Below, piece by piece: positions 53,603 to 63,410 of a DNA stretch of 64,000 nt. This stretch comes from Arabiibacter massiliensis. Its GTDB lineage: Bacteria; Actinomycetota; Coriobacteriia; Coriobacteriales; Eggerthellaceae. How positions within the stretch are numbered: position 1 is the stretch's first letter; the number at the start of each line of letters is the position of its first letter. The translations under genes and the position numbers were made by a program. The notes under the pieces are model-generated. The model did no database searches and was not told the DNA's origin. It saw nothing but the letters and a program-made list of their open reading frames with translations. The stretch lies in contig NZ_LT827021.1 in NCBI RefSeq assembly GCF_900169505.1, forward strand, positions 3,007,400-3,071,399, in the 5' to 3' direction.

Positions 53603-56600
53603 ATGAATCTGCGCAACGTCGAGTCGTACGATGTGGGGCTGGATATCGGAACCGGGTCGGTAGGTTGGTCGGTGCTCGACGAGGCGGGCGACCTCTGCCG
53701 TTTCAAGGGCAAGCCGACGTGGGGCAGTCGGGTGTTTCCCTCTGCGGAAACCGCCGCCGATACGCGCGTGCACCGCGGCCAGCGCCGCCGCTACGACCGT
53801 CGGCGCCAGCGGCTCGACCTCTTGCAGGGGTTCTTTGCGGAAGAGATGACGAAGGTCGACCCCGAGTTCTTCATCCGCCTGAACCAGGCGCGCCTGTTCC
53901 CGGAAGATCGCGAACCCGCGCATGCCGACTACCGCTGGCCGCTCTTCAACGGAAGCGACTTCACCGAGGCCGACTACTACAAGCGGTTCCCCACCATCTA
54001 CCATCTGCGCGCGCACCTGATGGAGTCCGGCGAAAAGGCTGACATTCGGCTCATCTACCTGGCGCTTCACAATATCGTGAAGCATCGTGGCAACTTCCTG
54101 CACCAGGACAACCCCGCGCTGAGCGCGAAGAACGCCAACATGGAGGATGCGGTCGAAGGGCTGTGCCGGGCGTTGGAGGAATGGTGCGAGGCACACGACA
54201 TCGACTGCTCGTGCAATGCGAAGGCGCTGACGGAGGCGTTGGGCGATGCGTCTGTGCGCCCTGCCGAGAAGCGCGAGCGAGCAGAAGCGGCGCTTGGCGT
54301 GGAGAAGGCCTACAAGAAGCTTGCCAAGGCGGTTTCCAGCGCCGTGGTAGGGTATGCGGCCGATTTCTCGCAGGTGTTCTTCGTCGAGGCGGAGGGCAGC
54401 AAGTTCGCGCTCTCCAACGATGAGAAGGTTGAGGCCTACGCCTGCCCCGACGAAGGGCGCGATCTTTTCGAGGCGATGCAAAAGGTGTACTCGTCCTACG
54501 TGTTGATGGGCATTCTGAGCGAGGCGCAGGGCGAGACGCTCTCGTTTTGCAAGATGGGGGAGTACGAGCGCTACCGCAGGGAGCTCGAAACGCTCAAGAG
54601 CCTGGTGCGCGCCTACGGCCCTGAGCGCTACGACGAGTTTTTCCGCGGCCCCCTTTACGAGGGCACGCGCGATTACGACCCCGACAAGGCGCAGGGCTAC
54701 ACCAAGTACAACCTGGGCGCGAGCAAGCTTTCACACGAAGACTTCCTGAAGCAGGTGCAGAAGCTGCTTGCCGCTATCGGCGCTGCCGCAGATGAGCGCT
54801 ACGCGGGCGTCGAGCGCGCTATCGAGGCGGGTACGTTCCTTCGTCGCCTCAAGACCAGCGACAACGGCACCATTCCCTACCAGCTGCATCTGGAGGAGAT
54901 GGACGCCATCATCGAGCGGCAGAAGGCCTTCTACCCCTTCCTCGCCCAGGAGAAGGATAAGCTGGAATCGCTCGTGACGTTCCGCATCCCCTACTACGTG
55001 GGTCCGCTCACGCAGAAAAACGCCGCGCGCAACGCGCAGGAGGAGACGCGCTTCGCGTGGTCGTCGCGCAAGCCTGGGATGGAGAATGCGCGCGTGTACC
55101 CTTGGAACTGGGAAGACGTCATCGACAAAGACCAGAGCGCCGAGGATTTCATCCGTCGCATGACCGGCACCTGCACGTATCTGAAAGGCGAGCCGGTGCT
55201 GGCGCGCTGCTCGCTTGTCTATGAGCTGTTCTGCGTGCTGAACGAGCTCGCCGGTGCGCGCTGGACGCAGGATGGCGACAAGAGCTACCGCTTCGATGCG
55301 GAGGATCGCCTGGGTATCGTGGAGGATCTGTTCAAGAAGCGCAAGCGCGTGACCTACGAGACGGTGGAGAAGTGGCTGGCGCGCACCCATGGGCCGGAGG
55401 GCGGTACGTCGGTCGGCGGCGCTTACCACGTTTCCGGCGGGCAGGGCGAGGACGCATTCGAGTCGCAGCTGTCCTCGCATTACGATTTCTGCAAGATACT
55501 CGAGGTGGACGAGCTGACCGAGGCCGATGAGGCCATGGCTGAGGATATCATCCTGTGGAACACCGTGTTCGAGGACCGCTCCATCTTGAAGCGCAAGATC
55601 AAGCTCGCTTACGGCGATCGCCTGAGCGATGGCCAGATCCGTCGGCTCTGCCAGAAACGCTACACCGGCTGGGGGCGGCTGTCGGGCGAGCTTCTGTGCG
55701 GGCTGCGCAGTGCCACCGACGACGGCCCGAAAACCATCATGGACATCCTGCTGGAGGGCGACCCGAACCATGCGCGACGCATGGGGGCGGCCATGAACCT
55801 CATGGAGATACTGCATGACGACCTGCTGGAGTTCCAGGCGAAGATAGACGAACGCAACCGTGAGCGCGCGTTGGAGGCGGGCGGCATGTCGGTGGACGAG
55901 GTGACGGGCTCGCCCGCTCTGCGCCGCGGCATCAAGCAGGCGCTGCGGATTGTGGACGAGATTGCGGGGATCGCCGGCAAGCCCCCTGCGCATATCTACG
56001 TGGAGGTGACGCGCGACGAGGACGCACGCAACAAAGGAAGGCGCACCACCAGCCGCTACAAGGCGCTGGAAGCGGCGCTTTCCAGTCTCAAAGCGCAGCA
56101 CGCCGACGTGTACGCCGAGCTCAAGGAGCGCGATCCGCGCGCGCTCGATGACGAGCGGCTGACGCTCTACTTCATGCAGTGCGGCAAGTGCATGTACTCC
56201 GGGCGGGCGCTGGACATCAACAACCTGCACCTCTATCACGTCGACCATATTCTGCCGCAGTCCTACACGAAGGACGACAGCTTCGAGAACAAAGTGCTCG
56301 TATTTCCGGATGAGAACGAGCGCAAGCTCGACACGCTGCTGCTCGATCAGAAGGTCATCGCGCGCATGCGGGGATTCTGGCGTTCGTTGCGCGATGCGGA
56401 GCTCATCGGCGAGAAGAAGTTCAACAATCTTACGCGTACGAGCGTGAGCGACGATCAGATGAAGAAGTTCGTCAACCGCCAGCTGGTGGAGACGAGTCAG
56501 ATCGTCAAGCAGGTGCAGCAGCTGCTGCAGACGAGCTATCCTGAAAGCGAGGTGCAGCCGGTGAAGGCAAGCATCTCGCATCAGCTGCGCGAGCAGTGCG

Positions 56601-57718
56601 GGCTGGTGAAGAGCCGCGAGGTCAACGACTTCCACCATGCGCACGACGCGTACCTAGCGTGCCAGGTGGGGCGGTTTGTGCGGTATCGGCACGCCGCCGT
56701 GTACAGCGAGCCGGTGAAGATGGCCGCCGTGGTAAAGCAGTTCATCAAGAAGCAGGCGGAGGACTTCCGACGGACGCGTCAGATGCCCGGGTCGGCAGGG
56801 TTCATCGTATCGAGCTTCCTCACGCCCGGGTTCGACGTGGAGACGGGCGAGGTATTCCGCGACGCATGGGACGCCGGGGCGGAAATCGATCGCATCAAAC
56901 GGTGCTTCGACTACAAGGACTGCTTCATCTCGCGTATGCCCGAGGAGACGCACGGGGCGTTTTGGGATGCGACCATCTACTCGCCGCGGGCGGCGGGCAA
57001 AACGTTGAACCTTCCTTTGAAGAAGGGCCTCGATCCGCACAGGTACGGCAGCTATTCCCGTGAGCAGTTCGCGTACTTCTTCGTGTATGAAGCCGTGAAG
57101 CCTAAGAAAAACCAGCGGGTGCTGGAATTCGCGCCCGTGCCGGTTCGCGTTGCGTCGGCATTGGTGAGCGACCCGCAGGCGCTGGAGGAGTACGCGCGCG
57201 AGCTTGCGGCGGCGTCGGGGCTCGAATTTGCGCGTATCCGCAGGCGCAAGGTGTACAAGTACCAGCAGATCATCGTGGGCGATTCGCGGCTGTATATCAC
57301 GGGGAAGAGGGAAGTGCGCAATGCGCAGCAGTTTGCTTTCTCGCAGGACGAGACCGAGCTGATCGGTCGGATAGAGCGCGGAGAGGAGTGCTCGGAAGAG
57401 GAGCTGCTGGGAATGCTGCGGTCGCTGCAGGCGAAGTATGCGCGCTTTGCATCGCGCCTGGGGCAAATGATGCAGGTGGCAGACTTAGAGCCATCGTTCG
57501 TGAAAACTGGGGAAGCCGAAAGAGGCCAAGTTCTTCTGTCACTTGTCTCGATTGCGGCAGCTCACACTAATATGATCGATTTGTCAGCGATGGGTGGATC
57601 GAAGTGCGCCGGTTGCATGCGTGTTTCGTTCTCAAAAGAACTCTCCGCCGGCAAGGTCTGCTTCGTTGATTCCTCCGTCACCGGTATGTTCGAGAGGCGG
57701 GAGACCCTTGGCCTTTAG
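53603..57718 (+). CDS. cas9: CRISPR-associated endonuclease Cas9 (type II-A)
   Basis: 1371 residues, the long form typical of type II-A. RuvC-I VGLDIGTGSVGW (D14), arginine-rich bridge helix (VHRGQRRRYDRRRQR, about 57-71), RuvC-II IYVEVTRDE (E801), HNH HVDHILPQS (H882) and RuvC-III HHAHDAYL (H1012, D1015): all catalytic residues are intact. The C-terminal PAM-interacting region ends VDSSVTGMFERRETLGL. AAAGGGGAAG precedes the ATG. Overlaps the cas1 TTG start by 11 bases. Confidence 0.97.
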   Translation: MNLRNVESYDVGLDIGTGSVGWSVLDEAGDLCRFKGKPTWGSRVFPSAETAADTRVHRGQRRRYDRRRQRLDLLQGFFAEEMTKVDPEFFIRLNQARLFPEDREPAHADYRWPLFNGSDFTEADYYKRFPTIYHLRAHLMESGEKADIRLIYLALHNIVKHRGNFLHQDNPALSAKNANMEDAVEGLCRALEEWCEAHDIDCSCNAKALTEALGDASVRPAEKRERAEAALGVEKAYKKLAKAVSSAVVGYAADFSQVFFVEAEGSKFALSNDEKVEAYACPDEGRDLFEAMQKVYSSYVLMGILSEAQGETLSFCKMGEYERYRRELETLKSLVRAYGPERYDEFFRGPLYEGTRDYDPDKAQGYTKYNLGASKLSHEDFLKQVQKLLAAIGAAADERYAGVERAIEAGTFLRRLKTSDNGTIPYQLHLEEMDAIIERQKAFYPFLAQEKDKLESLVTFRIPYYVGPLTQKNAARNAQEETRFAWSSRKPGMENARVYPWNWEDVIDKDQSAEDFIRRMTGTCTYLKGEPVLARCSLVYELFCVLNELAGARWTQDGDKSYRFDAEDRLGIVEDLFKKRKRVTYETVEKWLARTHGPEGGTSVGGAYHVSGGQGEDAFESQLSSHYDFCKILEVDELTEADEAMAEDIILWNTVFEDRSILKRKIKLAYGDRLSDGQIRRLCQKRYTGWGRLSGELLCGLRSATDDGPKTIMDILLEGDPNHARRMGAAMNLMEILHDDLLEFQAKIDERNRERALEAGGMSVDEVTGSPALRRGIKQALRIVDEIAGIAGKPPAHIYVEVTRDEDARNKGRRTTSRYKALEAALSSLKAQHADVYAELKERDPRALDDERLTLYFMQCGKCMYSGRALDINNLHLYHVDHILPQSYTKDDSFENKVLVFPDENERKLDTLLLDQKVIARMRGFWRSLRDAELIGEKKFNNLTRTSVSDDQMKKFVNRQLVETSQIVKQVQQLLQTSYPESEVQPVKASISHQLREQCGLVKSREVNDFHHAHDAYLACQVGRFVRYRHAAVYSEPVKMAAVVKQFIKKQAEDFRRTRQMPGSAGFIVSSFLTPGFDVETGEVFRDAWDAGAEIDRIKRCFDYKDCFISRMPEETHGAFWDATIYSPRAAGKTLNLPLKKGLDPHRYGSYSREQFAYFFVYEAVKPKKNQRVLEFAPVPVRVASALVSDPQALEEYARELAAASGLEFARIRRRKVYKYQQIIVGDSRLYITGKREVRNAQQFAFSQDETELIGRIERGEECSEEELLGMLRSLQAKYARFASRLGQMMQVADLEPSFVKTGEAERGQVLLSLVSIAAAHTNMIDLSAMGGSKCAGCMRVSFSKELSAGKVCFVDSSVTGMFERRETLGL

Positions 57719-58586
57719 AACCATCTTCATCGAGAGTCAGTGCCGGTGCAGCTATCAGGGCGGCTATCTGGTGGTGCGCAAAACGGATGATACGAAGAAG
57801 ATCCACCTGTCGGAAATATCGTCTATCATCCTGCAGAACACCCAGGTATACCTGAGCGCCTATCTGCTGGCGGAGTTGGCCAAATGCAAGATTTCGCTAG
57901 TGGTGGCCGACGAGAAGTGCAACCCCATCGGGCAGTATCTTCCGCTGTACGGCGCGCACAATGCCAGCAAGCGGGTGGCGGAGCAGCTGTCGTGGGGCGA
58001 GCCTATCAAGAAGCGCGTGTGGCAGCAGGTGGTCAAGGAGAAGATTCGCCAGCAGGCGAGGGTGCTTGAGGAAAAGGACCAGGTGGAGGCCGCGAAAGCC
58101 CTGTACGCATGCCGAGACGAAGTGAAGTCGGGCGACACGACGAATCGGGAGGCCCATGCGGCGCGCCTTTACTTCGCGACTCTGTTCGGGCGCGGCTTCT
58201 CGCGCGATGACAACGTGCCGGTAAACGCTGCTTTGAACTATGGGTACGCCGTACTGCTCTCCCTGGTGAACAGGGAGGTGGTTTCGCGCGGGTACCTCAC
58301 CCAGTGCGGCATCTGCCACCGCAACGAGTACAACCAGTTCAACTTTTCGTGCGACCTGATGGAGCCGTTCCGGCCTATCGTCGACCGTCTGGCGTTCGAC
58401 TATGCTCAGGAGTTCTTCGACCAGGATGTTCGGCGCTTGCTGGGGGATCTGGGGAGCCGCGTCGTGGCCTACAAGGGCGGTTCGTATCGCTTGCATTCGG
58501 TGGTGTCGCTGTTCGTGCAGGATTGTTTAGCGGCGCTTGACAAGAACCTGGCCGCATCCGAGATCGAAGGCTTCGAGCAGGTATGA
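57708..58586 (+). CDS. cas1: CRISPR integrase Cas1 (type II)
   Basis: 292 residues from a TTG at 57708 that overlaps the cas9 stop; GGCGGGAG just upstream is a good ribosome site, and the family N-terminus (AFRTIFIESQCRCSYQGGYLVV) begins there. A longer frame from 57594 lies inside cas9. The metal-binding core includes LVNREVVSRGYL and NFSCDLMEPFRPIVDRLAF. Acts with Cas2 and Csn2 to insert spacers. Overlaps cas2 by four bases. Confidence 0.93.
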   Translation: MAFRTIFIESQCRCSYQGGYLVVRKTDDTKKIHLSEISSIILQNTQVYLSAYLLAELAKCKISLVVADEKCNPIGQYLPLYGAHNASKRVAEQLSWGEPIKKRVWQQVVKEKIRQQARVLEEKDQVEAAKALYACRDEVKSGDTTNREAHAARLYFATLFGRGFSRDDNVPVNAALNYGYAVLLSLVNREVVSRGYLTQCGICHRNEYNQFNFSCDLMEPFRPIVDRLAFDYAQEFFDQDVRRLLGDLGSRVVAYKGGSYRLHSVVSLFVQDCLAALDKNLAASEIEGFEQV

Positions 58587-58918
58587 GCGCTCGGGAAAGG
58601 GTGCGCTATATGAGGGTGTTCGTGTTCTTCGACTTGCCGGTGGAAACGGCGGCGCAGCGCAAGGAATACCGGCTGTTCCGCAAGTACCTTGTGAAGGAAG
58701 GTTTTCTCATGCTGCAGGAGTCGGTGTACGCCAAGCTGGTGGTGAACGATGCACAGGCGGGCGCGGCTATCGGCCGTCTGCGGCAGCATCGTCCACCGGC
58801 TGGACTGGTGCAGGCGCTCAAAGTGACCGAGAAGCAGTTCGCGACGATGGAGTTCATCACGGGCGCTCGGCAATCCTACAGCGAGCTTGACACCTTGGAG
58901 GAGTTCGTGGTGCTATGA
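58583..58918 (+). CDS. cas2: CRISPR adaptation protein Cas2
   Basis: 111 residues: MRVFVFFDLPVETAAQRKEYRLFRKYLVKEGFLMLQESVYAKLV is the Cas2 ferredoxin fold with the metal Asp in FFDLP. Dimer bridging two Cas1 dimers. ATGA overlaps on both sides. Confidence 0.96.
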   Translation: MSARERVRYMRVFVFFDLPVETAAQRKEYRLFRKYLVKEGFLMLQESVYAKLVVNDAQAGAAIGRLRQHRPPAGLVQALKVTEKQFATMEFITGARQSYSELDTLEEFVVL

Positions 58919-59595
58919 AGCTTATTTTGTCGGGGTTTCCCGAGCCGTTGACCCTGGGAAACGATGCGGTATCGGTGCTTGAAGTTCACAACCGCACGCT
59001 GTTTTCGCGCGTGTGTCAATCTCTGTTCTCCGAGCTTGATGACGAGGCGCTGGAGCCGTTTGCGCTGTGGGACGATGACGAGCGGCGCAGCTCGCGGAAC
59101 CAGTTCCTGTTCGTGTTTAATCCCTTTGAGCTTCCGTGGACGGAGCGGGCGCTTATCGGCGAGGTGCTTGAGCGCGTAGAGAACATGTTTCTCTCCGAGG
59201 ATGACGTGCGTCAGGAGATTGAGTCGGCGGGGCGTGCGCTGTCCGAACGGGTTGCAGCTTTGGGGCTGCGGCTTCAATCGGACTATGCTTTTGACGTACA
59301 ATGGGAGATGCGGAAGTATCTGAAGGCCTTTGACTTCGGTGTTGAGATTGATCCTTCCGACACGCTCCTTGACAACTTGATAAAGTTCTTGAAGTTTGCA
59401 TCCGATGCAGCGTTCAAAAAGCAGCTGGTGTTCGTGAATTTGAAGAATTTTTTGGCGGCAGATGAGATCCAGGAGTTCTATCGCCAAGCAATTTTTTCAG
59501 AATTGAACGTGCTGTTACTGGAGAGCGATCCTGATGATGTGAACTTCGAATATGAAAGAAAAATGCGCATTGACATGGACTTTCTCCAATCATAA
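58915..59595 (+). CDS. csn2: Csn2, type II-A adaptation protein
   Basis: 226 residues. MKLILSGFPEPLTLGNDAVSVLEV, FVFNPFELPWTERALIGEVL, LVFVNLKNFLAADEIQEFYRQAIFSELNVLLLES fit Csn2, the ring-forming DNA-end-binding protein that marks subtype II-A. Last cas gene, 55 bases before the array. Confidence 0.93.
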   Translation: MKLILSGFPEPLTLGNDAVSVLEVHNRTLFSRVCQSLFSELDDEALEPFALWDDDERRSSRNQFLFVFNPFELPWTERALIGEVLERVENMFLSEDDVRQEIESAGRALSERVAALGLRLQSDYAFDVQWEMRKYLKAFDFGVEIDPSDTLLDNLIKFLKFASDAAFKKQLVFVNLKNFLAADEIQEFYRQAIFSELNVLLLESDPDDVNFEYERKMRIDMDFLQS

Positions 59596-59650
59596 AAATG
59601 CGCGTCAGCCGGTTTGCCCGTCCTCCCGCAGAGAGGATTTTGCCCCAACG
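59596..59650 (+). promoter_or_regulatory. short CRISPR leader
   Basis: 55 bases between the csn2 stop and the first repeat, ending CCCCAACG. In type II-A the integration-specifying motif lies in the last bases of the leader. No consensus promoter is evident, so the array may be read from the cas operon. Confidence 0.55.
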
Positions 59651-60608
59651 GTTTTGGAGCAGTGACAAACTGACTGGTAGTCAAACCGACGGGACGGAGG
59701 AGCAGTACGAGTCCCTGTTTTGGAGCAGTGACAAACTGACTGGTAGTCAAACGGCCATCGACAGCGCGGTGAGCGCCACCTAGTTTTGGAGCAGTGACAA
59801 ACTGACTGGTAGTCAAACGTCGAAGCTCCGCGCTAGGGTTGCAGCCCGGTTTTGGAGCAGTGACAAACTGACTGGTAGTCAAACCGTCTAGAAGCATCTG
59901 CGCCACGAGGTAGTGTTTTGGAGCAGTGACAAACTGACTGGTAGTCAAACTATGCCCTGGGGAGGTGCAATGGTCACCGTGTTTTGGAGCAGTGACAAAC
60001 TGACTGGTAGTCAAACTAGTCGGTGCGGATTTCCGCCTGGTCGTCCGTTTTGGAGCAGTGACAAACTGACTGGTAGTCAAACTCAAATCTGTTCGCCTCC
60101 ATTGCATTTCCCGTTTTGGAGCAGTGACAAACTGACTGGTAGTCAAACGTTGACCTTGTGGTCGGAGGATCGCCTTGCGTTTTGGAGCAGTGACAAACTG
60201 ACTGGTAGTCAAACTGACCAGTCTTCACGTTGACCACTTTTACAGTTTTGGAGCAGTGACAAACTGACTGGTAGTCAAACTTGTGGGGGTATACGATGCC
60301 GCAAACGCGGTTTTGGAGCAGTGACAAACTGACTGGTAGTCAAACGATGTCGATGCGCACGCGCTCTGACTGCTGGTTTTGGAGCAGTGACAAACTGACT
60401 GGTAGTCAAACTCGACTTCGCGGACCGAACCGTGTCGTTCGTTTTGGAGCAGTGACAAACTGACTGGTAGTCAAACACTGCTACCCTTACGAATACGCCG
60501 AGGTAAGTTTTGGAGCAGTGACAAACTGACTGGTAGTCAAACCGCCAAACTAGCGCGGGGGTGCGTTACGTCGTTTTGGAGCAGTGACAAACTGACTGGT
60601 AGTCAAAC

Positions 60609-60872
60609 AGGCTGGAGAGAAAGGGCGGTCAGCTGCTCGTTTTGGAGCAGTGACAAACTGACTGGTAGTCAAACCCTCCTATCTCGTCGGGTTGGCTATC
60701 TTCTGTTTTGGAGCAGTGACAAACTGACCGGTAGTCAAACAGGCTGGAGAGAAAGGGCGGTCAGCTGCTCGTTTTGGAGCAGTGACAAACTGACTGGTAG
60801 TCAAACCCTCCTATCTCGTCGGGTTGGCTATCTTCTGTTTTGGAGCAGTGACAAACTGACTGGTAGTCAAAC
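60609..60872 (+). repeat. 132-bp duplication inside the array (two spacer-repeat units)
   Basis: The block 60609-60740 (two spacers and their repeats) is repeated as 60741-60872. The only difference is a T-to-C change in the repeat at 60705. Confidence 0.95.
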
Positions 60873-63043
60873 TGGAGCTTCAATTTCCGAGGCACGCGAT
60901 CCGTTTTGGAGCAGTGACAAACTGACTGGTAGTCAAACTTCGATACGCTCGCCGACTACTACCGCTCGTTTTGGAGCAGTGACAAACTGACTGGTAGTCA
61001 AACCGTAGAGGACGGCGTGGAGAAGAAGGCGCTGTTTTGGAGCAGTGACAAACTGACTGGTAGTCAAACATGCATCCATCAGTCACCACCCCACATGTGT
61101 TTTGGAGCAGTGACAAACTGACTGGTAGTCAAACCTCATGCGACGGTTACGTGCCGAAGAATAAGTTTTGGAGCAGTGACAAACTGACTGGTAGTCAAAC
61201 GAAGCTTCGCAGCCTGCGCTCAATGGAGGCGTTTTGGAGCAGTGACAAACTGACTGGTAGTCAAACTTCCGGGCGCTTCGCGCAGCGCTGGCAATCGTTT
61301 TGGAGCAGTGACAAACTGACTGGTAGTCAAACAGCTGCTATGTGCTTACCGACGACTCAGGGGTTTTGGAGCAGTGACAAACTGACTGGTAGTCAAACAA
61401 CGATCTGCGCGTCGCCGCCGACGTTCTCGTTTTGGAGCAGTGACAAACTGACTGGTAGTCAAACGGAGTGACCACTCGCAACACCTCGAACTAGTTTTGG
61501 AGCAGTGACAAACTGACTGGTAGTCAAACGGGTAGCTGGTTGCCCTCTTTCGCGAGCTTGTTTTGGAGCAGTGACAAACTGACTGGTAGTCAAACCGGTG
61601 TACTTGCTCATGACTCCTCATCCTCGTTTTGGAGCAGTGGCAAACTGACTGGTAGTCAAACTGGTGAAGGAGGAAGTTATGGCGGCTATTCGTTTTGGAG
61701 CAGTGACAAACTGACTGGTAGTCAAACGGCTGACCGGCGTAACGCCGTTGATCTACGGTTTTGGAGCAGTGACAAACTGACTGGTAGTCAAACGCTCACG
61801 GACTTCGATTGGACGCGCCTCGAGTTTTGGAGCAGTGACAAACTGACTGGTAGTCAAACGACTACGTGGTGTACCACGCCGTGAACCCGTTTTGGAGCAG
61901 TGACAAACTGACTGGTAGTCAAACGGCTGCAAGGCGCGGCGTACTGCTCAAGCGGTTTTGGAGCAGTGACAAACTGACTGGTAGTCAAACTGGCCACCGC
62001 CGCCATGCTGCAGCGCTATGGTTTTGGAGCAGTGACAAACTGACTGGTAGTCAAACCGAAAAAGCTGCATCCATCTGCCATATCGCGTTTTGGAGCAGTG
62101 ACAAACTGACTGGTAGTCAAACGCGCGCCGCCACCGCGATCGTGCGCAAGCTGTTTTGGAGCAGTGACAAACTGACTGGTAGTCAAACTTTCCAGAAGTG
62201 GCTCAATGCTACATATCCGTTTTGGAGCAGTGACAAACTGACTGGTAGTCAAACGAAGGCTCGGGGTTTGAAGCTCATGAGCTAGTTTTGGAGCAGTGAC
62301 AAACTGACTTGTAGTCAAACGGATACACGACCGTTTTATTGATAACATGCGTTTTGGAGCAGTGACAAACTGACTGGTAGTCAAACCTTCACGAGGTTTG
62401 ACATTCGTGAACCTTTGTTTTGGAGCAGTGACAAACTGACTGGTAGTCAAACGTTGGGAGGAGAGCTTTGGCCCATTCATACGTTTTTGAGCAGTGACAA
62501 ACTGACTGGTAGTCAAACTGGCTCCCCAGGTACGCGCTGCGCCGCCTGTTTTGGAGCAGTGACAAACTGACTGGTAGTCAAACCGGCGCGCATGCGTACA
62601 AGGGCCGCAAGAAGTTTTGGAGCAGTGACAAACTGACTGGTAGTCAAACCTCATCGTGGACATGGCCGACGACTGCACGGTTTTGGAGCAGTGACAAACT
62701 GACTGGTAGTCAAACCTCGACGGGTACGATCTCATCGACGTCGCGGTTTTGGAGCAGTGACAAACTGACTGGTAGTCAAACACGTGGCAGGTGACGTTTA
62801 GCACAGAATTGTTTTGGAGCAGTGACAAACTGACTGGTAGTCAAACCGCCGTCGGCGGGGGCGTCTCGCGCGCGCTGTTTTGGAGCAGTGACAAACTGAC
62901 TGGTAGTCAAACTCGAATCTATTCCCAAGGCCCACTGGCTTTGTTTTGGAGCAGTGACAAACTGACTGGTAGTCAAACGTGTTCCGAGCCGAGCACCAGC
63001 GAACTGAGTTTTGGAGCAGTGACAAACTGACTGGTAGTCAAAC

Positions 63044-63117
63044 TAAAGGCACCCTGCCTATCACCAAGGGGTGATAGGGGAGGTGCCCTATGGGTCGAAT
63101 TGTACCACATTTCGGAT
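63044..63117 (+). other. 74-bp hairpin-bearing interval in place of a spacer
   Basis: Between two perfect repeats. GGCACC (63048-63053) and CCTATCACC (63057-63065) pair with GGTGATAGG (63070-63078) and GGTGCC (63082-63087), leaving a 4-base loop and one 3-base internal mismatch. More than twice the normal spacer length. Confidence 0.9.
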
Positions 63118-63219
63118 GTTTTGGAGCAGTGACAAACTGACTGGTAGTCAAACTGACGCGCTGGTCATAGATCCCGCCCCCCGGTTTTGGAGCAGTGACA
63201 AACTGACTGGTAGTCAAAC

Positions 63220-63367
63220 CGAAAACCATCCTGATGCTGTATAATCAAGCCAACGCCGAACACCACCTGGGTCAATCGCCGGGGCAGAGTATCGGCGTTG
63301 TTTATTTCTCAAATAGGAAGGCTTCGCCGTCTTTGATGACAACGACCTTCTCGGCCTTCAGGTCATC
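63220..63367. other. 148-bp trailer between last intact and fossil repeat
   Basis: AT-richer than the flanks. Contains TATAAT at 63240-63245 and the inverted pair CAACGCCG/CGGCGTTG (63252-63300). On the minus strand a frame ends ..DLKAEKVVVIKDGEAFLFEK, which looks like the C-terminus of a real protein and may be a gene remnant. Confidence 0.5.
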
Positions 63368-63403
63368 GTCTTGGGGTAGTGGCAAACTGGCTGGTAGTCG
63401 TAC
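63368..63403 (+). repeat. degenerate (fossil) CRISPR repeat
   Basis: 36 bases matching the repeat at 29 positions with no gap. It marks the old, leader-distal end of the array and lies seven bases from the fdhF duplicate. Confidence 0.88.
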
Positions 63404-63410
63404 GGCGGCA

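Larger units (their letters stand above)
59651..63219 (+). CRISPR. type II-A CRISPR array, 54 repeats
   Basis: 36-bp repeat beginning GTTTTGGAGCAGTGACAAAC and ending GTAGTCAAAC, 54 near-identical copies. 52 spacers of 29-30 bp (nine of them 29) plus one 74-bp interval at 63044-63117. Repeat variants: 60705 (T to C), 61626 (A to G), 62285 (G to T), 62483 (G to T). Spacers at 60609 and 60675 recur at 60741 and 60807, a duplicated two-unit block. Orientation is set by the tracrRNA match and by the degenerate repeat at the far end, so the newest spacers should be beside csn2. ORFs reading TTSQFVTAPK or FWSSDKLTGSQT across it are artefacts. Confidence 0.98.

Noticed and set aside
57594..57707. Upstream extension of cas1
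   Set aside because: Lies inside cas9; the conserved Cas1 N-terminus and a good ribosome site begin at TTG 57708.
59478..63229. ORFs with repeated LTTSQFVTAPK or FWSSDKLTGSQT peptides
   Set aside because: Translations of the CRISPR repeats, not proteins.
53434..63410. CRISPR-Cas module as a conventional transposon or integrative element
   Set aside because: No transposase, integrase, terminal inverted repeats or short target duplication; the flanking repeat is a 496-bp coding segment.
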